In this document: one piece after another, positions 1 to 4,411 of the stretch | Layout: each line of letters starts with the position of its first letter | How positions within the stretch are numbered: position 1 is the stretch's first letter | Assembly (NCBI GenBank): GCA_964501945.1 | Contig: CAZCTY010000049.1 | Location: 1-5,100 of the forward strand | Origin: 21-14-0-10-32-9 sp964501945 | GTDB lineage: Archaea > Nanobdellota > Nanobdellia > Woesearchaeales > 21-14-0-10-32-9 | Reading direction: 5' to 3' | Length of the DNA: 5,100 nt | Position numbers and translations under genes: made by a program | Notes under the pieces: generated by a model | The model's input: only the letters and a program-made list of their open reading frames with translations | Databases searched by the model: none | Told to the model about the DNA's origin: nothing

Positions 1-25
1 CCCGGTTCGAATCCGGGTCGTGGCG
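1..25 (+). tRNA. 3' end of a tRNA gene cut by the window edge (probably tRNA-Ser)
   Basis: The sequence shows a perfect T-arm: stem CCCGG, loop TTCGAAT, stem CCGGG. It is followed by a seven-base acceptor 3' strand TCGTGGC and discriminator G, with no encoded CCA. The 5' acceptor strand should read GCCACGA and would lie left of the window, so the body cannot be seen. A GCC...GGC acceptor stem with G73 is typical of archaeal tRNA-Ser, so serine is my best guess, but the anticodon is not visible. Whether this is an intact gene or another orphan 3' fragment like the copy at 121-146 cannot be decided from here. Confidence 0.6.
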
Positions 26-91
26 TCCTTCTATCAACACAACAATTTACAAACAACAACACATAAAAAAAAGATCATCAAGATTCGACAA

Positions 92-145
92 CGGGCCTCG
101 AAAACCAAAATTTGAGTTCGCCCGGTTCGAATCCGGGTCGTGGCG
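92..145 (+). pseudogene. tRNA-Ser-like 3' fragment or pseudo-tRNA
   Basis: Bases 121-145 repeat exactly the T-arm, acceptor 3' strand and discriminator G found at 1-25. A normal tRNA body is missing upstream: no GCCACGA acceptor strand and no D-arm consensus occur in the preceding 90 bases. What is present is CTCGAAA at 97-103, which would read as an anticodon loop with T33 and anticodon CGA (Ser), preceded by GC-rich CGGGC (92-96). The expected pairing strand GCCCG occurs only at 120-124, overlapping the T-stem. The segment therefore folds better as a long hairpin (92-96 with 120-124; 97-102 with 111-116) than as a tRNA. It could be a decayed tRNA-Ser, a duplicated tail left by integration or recombination, or, least likely, the 3' half of a split tRNA. 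Confidence 0.4.
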
Positions 146-146
146 T

Positions 147-230
147 TCACAAAGCGAAGTTGCACGCCTCGTATTAGTAGGGTGTTTTGTGTGAGTGTGA
201 CGTGCTTACTGGTTTTTTAAATTTTACTCA
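147..230. other. Unassigned GC-richer intergenic patch
   Basis: Between the tRNA-tail repeat and the TATA box, about 155-213 has a base composition near 50% G+C in a region that is otherwise near 30%. GCACG (163-167) could pair with CGTGC (201-205), and CAC-CC with GG-GTG inside it (about 164-185). It ends in a T-run (213-218). There is no open frame of note. It may hold a small RNA or another tRNA-derived remnant; no known RNA family is recognised. Confidence 0.25.
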
Positions 231-250
231 AAAAAGAAAAATATATAAAT
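231..250 (+). promoter_or_regulatory. TATA-box promoter for the winged-helix gene
   Basis: An archaeal-type TATA element (ATATATAAA, 241-249) follows a purine-rich tract (231-240) in the position of a BRE. With the usual spacing of about 25 bases, transcription would start near 270-275 and give a leader of roughly 45-50 bases before the TTG at 320. The call rests on sequence resemblance and position only. Confidence 0.5.
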
Positions 251-306
251 AAAACATAATCTTTGTTTTAGTAAGATTGATGAAGTTATTTTTCATTAAG
301 AATTTT

Positions 307-311
307 GGGGG
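307..311 (+). promoter_or_regulatory. Ribosome binding site deciding the TTG start at 320
   Basis: A run of five G at 307-311 lies eight bases before the TTG at 320 and is the only Shine-Dalgarno-like sequence nearby. It argues against the upstream TTG at 305, whose G is part of this run. Confidence 0.5.
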
Positions 312-319
312 TTTTACAT

Positions 320-589
320 TTGAAAACTAAGGGAATATTTAATGCGATTTTTAGGGAAAAACCTGCTTTGATGCTTATTGCTCTTAAAAATTCTGAAAAT
401 GAAATTTATGCGTCTTCTTTGGCTAAGATTATTGATGGTACTTATAGTTATATTGTTAAGGTTTTAATGGATATGGAGCGGGCTGGTTTGGTTGAGTTTA
501 AGAAGCAGGGTCGTTTGAAGATTATTAAGCTTACTCGTAAAGGCGAGGATGTTGCTGAGAAGATTATTTTTATTCAAAACACTCTTTAA
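320..589 (+). CDS. Small winged-helix (MarR/ArsR-like) DNA-binding protein
   Basis: This 89-residue protein is a single winged helix-turn-helix domain and probably a transcription regulator. The helix-turn-helix is seen as EIYASSLAKIIDGTYSYIVK (about residues 29-48), followed by the recognition-helix continuation VLMDMERAGLVEF and a basic wing, KKQGRLKIIKLTRKG (about 60-74). The wording 'MERAGLVEF...RLKIIKLTRKG' is typical of archaeal MarR-like families. I chose the TTG at 320 because GGGGG at 307-311 is a good ribosome binding site eight bases upstream. The alternative TTG at 305 overlaps that site and adds only five residues. There is no ligand-binding or dimerisation extension. It is the only plus-strand gene, convergent with the minus-strand cluster, so it is not an operon member. 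Its codons end mainly in T, unlike the A-ending codons of the minus-strand genes. Its target is unknown. Confidence 0.85.
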   Translation: MKTKGIFNAIFREKPALMLIALKNSENEIYASSLAKIIDGTYSYIVKVLMDMERAGLVEFKKQGRLKIIKLTRKGEDVAEKIIFIQNTL

Positions 590-598
590 TTCTTTTTA
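589..598 (+). terminator. Possible T-tract terminator after the winged-helix gene
   Basis: A pyrimidine run (TTCTTTTT, 590-597) follows the stop codon directly, as in archaeal intrinsic termination at oligo-T. No hairpin is visible. The whole strand is T-rich, so the call is weak. The rest of the 590-663 gap between the convergent genes shows nothing recognisable. Confidence 0.25.
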
Positions 599-663
599 TG
601 TTATTTATTGTTACTCGTAGCGTTTTATAGCTTGAAGGATATGATAAATATTTGAAATTTTAG

Positions 664-1131
664 TTATGATTTGTTTATTTTTTTCTCTCTTCTTTTTATT
701 TTTATTTCTTCTTTTATTTCTAGGTAGATTATACTTGTTATTCCTAGTACTATTAGTGTGTCTGCTACGTTGAATATTGGGAATATTTTGAAGTTTATGA
801 AGTCTAGTACGTGTCCATGTATTATTCTATCTATTAGGTTTCCTGTTGCTCCTGCGAGGATCATTGTTAGTTGTATTTCTTTGTTTTTGAATTCTTTTCT
901 AAATAGGATTATTAATGCTATGAATACTATGCTTATTATTGCAAGTAGTGTATTATTTCCTTGTAGTAGTCCAAAGCTCATTCCTGTATTTGTAATGGGT
1001 GTTATTGCTATTATTCCTAGATCTATTGGAGTTGTTAGTATTGTTTTTGTTAGTTGGTCTATTAGTACTAGTATTAGAAATATTATTATTAGTGTATTGT
1101 TCTTTGGTTTTTTCAACTTTTCTCTCACCAC
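664..1131 (-). CDS. lspA: Lipoprotein signal peptidase (signal peptidase II)
   Basis: LspA is a membrane aspartic protease that removes the signal peptide of prolipoproteins before the lipid-modified cysteine. All family motifs are present: DQLTK at 25-29, the NTGMSFG motif at 48-54, GNLIDR at 97-102 and FNVADT at 120-125. The catalytic aspartates should be D101 and D124. Hydrophobic segments at about 13-32, 61-77, 88-101 and 121-138 match the four-helix fold, and 155 residues is the normal length. The C-terminus is a basic tail rich in Lys and Arg. The first GTG (1131-1129) overlaps the upstream stop by seven bases. The next GTG (1128-1126) would give a classical 4-base GTGA overlap and is equally plausible. 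Either way it is translationally coupled to the coiled-coil gene. LspA is a bacterial hallmark and is absent from most archaea, so its presence here suggests transfer or a lineage-specific lipoprotein system. No lipobox protein is seen in the window. Confidence 0.95.
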   Translation of the reverse strand: MVREKLKKPKNNTLIIIFLILVLIDQLTKTILTTPIDLGIIAITPITNTGMSFGLLQGNNTLLAIISIVFIALIILFRKEFKNKEIQLTMILAGATGNLIDRIIHGHVLDFINFKIFPIFNVADTLIVLGITSIIYLEIKEEIKIKRREKKINKS

Positions 1132-1508
1132 ATCTTTTTTTGTTGTCTTTTTTCTATGTTTTCTACTCTGTGGTTTATTGATTGTACTTCTGCTTTTATT
1201 GCGTCTAATTTAGCGAGTATTAGTTGTATGTCTTTGCTTGTGTCTCCTTGGTTATTTGTGTTTTGGTTGTTTTGTTGTTCTTGTTGAAATGTTTCTGTTT
1301 GTTTGTATTTTTGGAATGGGTCTGAGTTCATTGTCTCTTGCATGTACGGGTTTTGTTCTTGGTTTTCTTCATCTTTTGGCAGGTTTAGCCCTGAGTCTGG
1401 GTCCATGAAAGGGTCTGATTTAAACGGATCTTCGTTTGTATCTGTTGGTGTCTCGCTAAGTCTTTGTTTTTCTCTTTTCTTTTTTCTAAATGTGTCTAAT
1501 ATTCCCAT
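1125..1508 (-). CDS. Small soluble protein with basic N-terminus, Asn/Gln-rich linker and C-terminal coiled coil
   Basis: The function is unknown. With the start at ATG 1508 the product has 127 residues. It starts MGILDTFRKKKREKQR, a short hydrophobic/basic helix that could sit on the membrane surface. A long disordered linker rich in Asp, Pro, Asn and Gln follows, with repeated DPF motifs (about 28-30, 32-34 and 63-65). A heptad-like helix KDIQLILAKLDAIKAEVQSI and its continuation occupy about 92-121. I recall a very similar C-terminal coil in conserved hypothetical proteins of Woesearchaeota-like genomes (from memory, unverified). I preferred ATG 1508 because the MG-plus-basic start looks natural, AGGAT lies ten bases upstream, and it sits four bases after the previous stop. 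TTG 1529 and ATG 1520 are in-frame alternatives that would overlap that gene. It is coupled to the membrane-protein gene upstream and lspA downstream. The product may be a scaffold or adaptor; that is inference. Confidence 0.75.
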   Translation of the reverse strand: MGILDTFRKKKREKQRLSETPTDTNEDPFKSDPFMDPDSGLNLPKDEENQEQNPYMQETMNSDPFQKYKQTETFQQEQQNNQNTNNQGDTSKDIQLILAKLDAIKAEVQSINHRVENIEKRQQKKMW

Positions 1509-1512
1509 TTTT

Positions 1513-2250
1513 TCATTCATCCTTTGCAAGTCTTTTCATTATGTTTTCTGGAAACACGTTTAATACTGTTATTGATAGTAGTTGTGGGTTTGTTTTTATA
1601 TTATTCTCTTTTATTTCATTTATTAAAAATGTTCCTCTTGTTTCTTTGAATTTGTTTAAAAATAATTCGTAGTATATTTGGCTTTTTATTTCGTGTAGTT
1701 CTAGTTCTTGTAATTCTTTTGTATCCTCTTCTGTTATTCCTTCAAGTCCTGTTAGTATTAGGATTGCATCTTCTTTTTCTTTGGTTGTTGCAAAAGCGTC
1801 CAGCATGCTTTGTGTTGTGTTTGTTTCTTTTCCTAGTATTTTTGTTTTTTCTTCTAGAAATATTTCGTGGTTTAGTACCATTATAAATGTTTCATTGTTT
1901 ATTTTGTCTAGTTCGTTTTCTTTTATGTTTTTCTCTATTTCTTCTTGTTTTTCTGGGTTTATTGTTTCGTAGAATTCTTGTCTTATTGTTGCTGTTAGTG
2001 TGAGGTCTGTTTTTGAGTTAAATGCTGTTATTAATTCATCATTTTTTGTTATTGCTATTATTTTTCCGTCTTCAAATCCTTTTCTTATTATCATCGCATC
2101 GTTGTATACTACGATGCTTGTAACAGCTGTAACTACTAATATTAGTATTATAACTGCTATTGCTGCTTTTATTATTTTTTTAAATATTTTAAGTGTTAAG
2201 AAAAATACTAATATTATTCCTACTATAAATAAGATTAAGGGTATGTTCAT
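1513..2250 (-). CDS. Membrane protein with two N-terminal helices and a charged helical domain, function unknown
   Basis: I do not recognise a named family. Two strongly hydrophobic segments (about 4-20 and 28-48) are separated by the basic turn KIFKKIIK, so the N-terminus forms a hairpin anchor, probably with both ends on the same side. The remaining 195 residues are Glu/Lys-rich and mostly helical. The part just after the anchor (about 54-78, with IRKGFEDGKIIAITKNDE) could be a small beta unit. The region at about 95-200 is charged helices. There is no catalytic motif and no lipobox. The ATG is supported by a strong GAGGTGG ribosome binding site and a TATA box. The gene is followed four bases after its stop by the coiled-coil gene and then lspA, so the three probably form one transcription unit. 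A DPANN-conserved membrane protein of this design seems familiar to me, but I cannot name it. Confidence 0.8.
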   Translation of the reverse strand: MNIPLILFIVGIILVFFLTLKIFKKIIKAAIAVIILILVVTAVTSIVVYNDAMIIRKGFEDGKIIAITKNDELITAFNSKTDLTLTATIRQEFYETINPEKQEEIEKNIKENELDKINNETFIMVLNHEIFLEEKTKILGKETNTTQSMLDAFATTKEKEDAILILTGLEGITEEDTKELQELELHEIKSQIYYELFLNKFKETRGTFLINEIKENNIKTNPQLLSITVLNVFPENIMKRLAKDE

Positions 2251-2253
2251 TTG

Positions 2254-2260
2254 CCACCTC
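2254..2260 (-). promoter_or_regulatory. Strong ribosome binding site of the two-helix membrane protein gene
   Basis: On the minus strand GAGGTGG lies three bases upstream of ATG 2250 (five to seven from its core). It is a near-perfect complement to the archaeal 16S 3' end and fixes this start. Confidence 0.7.
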
Positions 2261-2281
2261 TAACGCGTATATTGTGTTTTG

Positions 2282-2296
2282 TTATAAATATATAAT
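2282..2296 (-). promoter_or_regulatory. TATA-box promoter of the membrane protein - coiled coil - lspA unit
   Basis: On the minus strand the gap between tatC and the membrane-protein gene reads ATTATATATTTATAA (2296 to 2282), a good archaeal TATA element 35-45 bases before the ATG. Transcription would start near 2262-2266, leaving a short leader that just contains the ribosome binding site. This suggests the three downstream genes can be transcribed separately from the tatC part of the cluster. Confidence 0.5.
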
Positions 2297-2305
2297 GTTT
2301 TTAGT

Positions 2306-3106
2306 TTATTTAAAGTTTTGTTTTTGTGGTTTTCCTTTTAGATTTTCTTTTTCTATTTCTTCTCTGCTGGGTGGTTTTCCTTTTAGATTTTCTTTTTCTA
2401 TTTCTTCTCTGCTGGGTGGTTTTCCTTGGAGCATTGATATTATTATTCCTGCTTCAAAGCATATATACATTGGTACACTCATTAGTACTTGTGTTATTGG
2501 GTCTGGAGAAGTTACTATTGCAGATATTGCTAATGCGAGTATTATCACCACCGCTCTTGATTTTTTGAATGTGTTTATGTCTACTATTTCTGCTTTTACT
2601 AATAATGGTATTATTATTATTAGTTGCGTTGTTAGTGCGAATGCAAATCCGCTAACTATTATGAACATTATCGCGCTGTAAACTCCCCAGAACGCTGTTA
2701 GTTCAACTGGTAGTGTTGCAAAGAATGAAAGGCTGAATCTTGAAAATATTAGCACTCCGAATAAGAATCCTATTATTGCTAGTAGTAGTGAGTAAATAAA
2801 ATATATTGTTATTTTCTTCTTAGTTCTCTCTCGCATAATGGGTTTTGAGAATATGTATGTTTGTATTAGTATAAATGGTATTAGTAATGCTATTGTTATG
2901 TACAGTGCTGTCATTAGTTGGGTTTTTATGAATTCTAATGGTGCTAAGACAAATAGTTCTAATTCAAAGTATTGAATTAAGTGAAGGATTAGTGTTTCGC
3001 TTATTGTAAAGCCTATAAAAAATATTATTATTGCTGCTATGACTATTTGCACTATCTTTTTTTTTAATTCATTTAAGTGTTCTTTAACTGTAAGTAGTTC
3101 TGTCAT
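2306..3106 (-). CDS. tatC: Sec-independent (twin-arginine) protein translocase subunit TatC
   Basis: TatC is the membrane receptor that recognises twin-arginine signal peptides and, with TatA-type subunits, moves folded proteins across the cytoplasmic membrane. Family marks are the N-terminal EHLNELKKKI (9-18, with conserved E13), the external-loop motif LAPLEF (54-59), MRER (91-94, E93 matching E. coli E103), and TSPDPITQ...VPMYICFE (199-218). Six hydrophobic segments fit the family at about 17-37, 64-86, 99-121, 143-170, 186-200 and 204-225. The fourth-helix motif that usually reads FG-x-AFE is here FAFALT (154-159), so the conserved Glu (E. coli E170) is replaced by Thr. The tail carries a perfect duplication of the 15-residue unit GKPPSREEIEKENLK. 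At 266 residues it is near normal length, the excess being that tail. ATG 3106 begins the conserved N-terminus. No TatA/TatB gene is in the window. It lies 48 bases after a small gene with a Tat-like signal. Confidence 0.95.
   Translation of the reverse strand: MTELLTVKEHLNELKKKIVQIVIAAIIIFFIGFTISETLILHLIQYFELELFVLAPLEFIKTQLMTALYITIALLIPFILIQTYIFSKPIMRERTKKKITIYFIYSLLLAIIGFLFGVLIFSRFSLSFFATLPVELTAFWGVYSAIMFIIVSGFAFALTTQLIIIIPLLVKAEIVDINTFKKSRAVVIILALAISAIVTSPDPITQVLMSVPMYICFEAGIIISMLQGKPPSREEIEKENLKGKPPSREEIEKENLKGKPQKQNFK
2326..2427. repeat. Perfect 45-bp tandem duplication inside the 3' end of tatC
   Basis: Bases 2326-2370 and 2371-2415 are identical, and a third partial copy (2416-2427, 12 bases) follows before the sequence diverges. 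The unit is a multiple of three, so the frame is kept and the TatC tail gains one extra GKPPSREEIEKENLK unit. The absence of any synonymous difference points to a recent duplication by slippage or unequal exchange. The 12-base third copy is the probable seed. Confidence 0.95.
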
Positions 3107-3154
3107 TTAGCATCAACTTTTTTTTAATTTATTTTTTATGTGCATAGACATTTA

Positions 3155-3379
3155 TTATTTATCGTCTATCACTTCTATTGCTTTTACCCCATTAAGCATT
3201 ATTTTTTGTGTTGGTGCTTCTTTTGGTTTATTTTTTATTTTTTGATCTATATATGATTTTTCGCTTACAAAGGATAGTGCTTTTCTTGGGAAGAAGATTA
3301 ATGCGAGTAGTATGAATCCTATTGATTTAATAAAATCTTTTCTTGTTATTTTTTTTTGCATTAATTTTTCAAGGTCCAT
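3155..3379 (-). CDS. Small protein with near-twin-arginine signal/anchor, possible Tat substrate
   Basis: The function is unknown. The 74-residue product begins with a basic n-region holding ITRKDFIKSIGF (11-22), very close to the Tat consensus S/T-R-R-x-F-L-K but with Lys in place of the second Arg. A hydrophobic stretch follows (about 19-30, GFILLALIFF), then PRKALS (31-36), a possible signal-peptidase region or stop-transfer. The exposed part is only about 38 residues, basic then ending IMLNGVKAIEVIDDK, with no cysteine or cofactor motif. ATG 3379 lies 15 bases after the fibre-gene stop and 48 bases before tatC, so the three probably share a transcript. The ribosome binding site is weak (GATG at about ten bases). 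Its position beside tatC strengthens the Tat reading. Alternatively it is a simple membrane-anchored envelope peptide that uses the Sec route. Confidence 0.65.
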   Translation of the reverse strand: MDLEKLMQKKITRKDFIKSIGFILLALIFFPRKALSFVSEKSYIDQKIKNKPKEAPTQKIMLNGVKAIEVIDDK

Positions 3380-3394
3380 TTTAATTCATCTTTT

Positions 3395-4411
3395 TTATGT
3401 GAATGCGCTTATATTTCCTATAACTAATTCGTCATTTGCCTCGTCGTAGGCAATTCCTAAATCATCTGGAAACATTACTAATTCATTTGCTTCTTGTGCT
3501 TTTAGGTATAATTCATCTGTGTATTCTGTATCTAAGCTAATTTCTCCTGAGTCCGTGATAGGTCCTCCTAGTATTCCATCTCCTGTATCTATTTGTGTTA
3601 TTGTTCCTCCGCTATCTTCTACAGTTCCGCAAGTCCACTCTCCTAAGTCCCATATTAGTACTTGGCCTGCTGAGCATGAGCTAACGCCTGTTCCTCCTCT
3701 TGATGGTACTAGTATTCCTGAAGTAATTTTATCTGTGGATAAGTCAGGTATTCTCGCGACTGCAAATTCTCCCGAAGTGATTTTATCTGCATTTAAGTTT
3801 GGTATGTCTCCTGTTTGTATTGATGAGCTTGTCCATGTTGATCCTGTGCTTCTAACAAAGCTTCCTGAAGATCCTGGTGCTAAAAAATTTACTGATGATG
3901 TTCCTCCTATTAGTATGCTATCAGAGTCTAAGCTTGATGTGCCTGTCCCTCCGCTTGATACTGATAATGTTCCTTCTAATTCTCCTGTTAAATTTATTAA
4001 ACAATTCGTTCCATCAGACAAGCAAACATCAGTATCATCTACCGTTAAGTCTCCTATTATATGTACTGCGGCTGGATCTCCAAATGATCCTATTCTTACA
4101 TCTCCGCCGTCTCCGTAGTTTATGAAAATTTCAGGAGATGATAAATATAATTCGTTGCTCAGCCCATATATTTTACTAGTTCCTCCTGGTATTTCTCCAT
4201 CTCCTCTTATTCTTAAATGCGACATAAATAATCTTTGCTGAGGCCATACTTGCTGCGCAGTTATATCTCCTGTTACCTCTAAGTCCCCTGTTATTGTATC
4301 TCCGTCTTTTAATACGTATAGTGAGTCGTGTCCTGGGTCGTTTGGTTGTGCTATAGCAGTCGGTATAATAAGTATAGCTACTAACAATGTGATTATTTTT
4401 AGGTTTCTCAC
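3395..4411 (-). CDS. Secreted fibre-like surface protein with tail-fibre-type repeats
   Basis: A Sec-type signal peptide is visible at 1-21 (basic MRNLK, hydrophobic core, AIA before Gln22), so the 338-residue product is probably exported. The mature part is Gly/Ser/Thr/Asp-rich and strand-forming. It contains DTITGDLEVTGDITAQ (39-52), DDTDVCLSDGTNC (125-137, a likely disulphide pair), two GGTG-turn units (154-157 and 239-242), and an 18-residue tandem repeat (203-220 and 221-238) of the form IP-x-L-x-x-DKITSG. Such 'GGTG' and 'DKITSG' phrases are typical of trimeric phage tail-fibre shafts, and also of large envelope proteins in DPANN-like genomes. Two further cysteines (246 and 261) flank IWDLGEWT. 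There is no C-terminal anchor and no lipobox. The GTG start lies seven bases after AGGAGGTC and overlaps the previous stop as GTGA. A role in adhesion or surface structure is inferred; no enzyme motif is seen. Confidence 0.8.
   Translation of the reverse strand: MRNLKIITLLVAILIIPTAIAQPNDPGHDSLYVLKDGDTITGDLEVTGDITAQQVWPQQRLFMSHLRIRGDGEIPGGTSKIYGLSNELYLSSPEIFINYGDGGDVRIGSFGDPAAVHIIGDLTVDDTDVCLSDGTNCLINLTGELEGTLSVSSGGTGTSSLDSDSILIGGTSSVNFLAPGSSGSFVRSTGSTWTSSSIQTGDIPNLNADKITSGEFAVARIPDLSTDKITSGILVPSRGGTGVSSCSAGQVLIWDLGEWTCGTVEDSGGTITQIDTGDGILGGPITDSGEISLDTEYTDELYLKAQEANELVMFPDDLGIAYDEANDELVIGNISAFT

Larger units (their letters stand above)
1..146 (+). repeat. 26-bp direct repeat of a tRNA tail (1-26 and 121-146)
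   Basis: Twenty-six bases are identical at 1-26 and 121-146, 120 bp apart. Both copies end just after the tRNA discriminator base, and the sequence diverges immediately (TCC against TTC). Integrative elements commonly leave copies of a tRNA 3' end as attachment-site repeats. The 94 bp between these copies hold no gene, so if this is an attachment scar the element is gone or lies elsewhere. The spacer is A/C-rich on this strand, opposite to the T/G-rich sequence to the right. Confidence 0.75.

Noticed and set aside
60..146. A complete tRNA gene ending at 145
   Set aside because: No GCCACGA acceptor strand, no D-arm consensus and no paired anticodon stem exist in the 90 bases upstream; only the 3' portion is credible.
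121..220. Permuted tRNA (3' half preceding its 5' half)
   Set aside because: No GCCACGA acceptor 5' strand follows within the next hundred bases.
758..1213. Plus-strand hydrophobic open frame opposite lspA
   Set aside because: It is the antisense image of a membrane protein. The minus-strand frame carries every LspA motif.
3107..3154. Separate tatC promoter in the 48-base gap
   Set aside because: The minus strand is A-rich with AAATAAATTA-like sequence, but no convincing TATA element with correct spacing could be told apart from background AT-richness.
3519..4118. 199-residue plus-strand open frame opposite the fibre-like gene
   Set aside because: It has no start-site signal and a Pro/Ser/Val-rich composition explained by the complement of the minus-strand gene, which has a signal peptide, a ribosome binding site and recognisable repeats.
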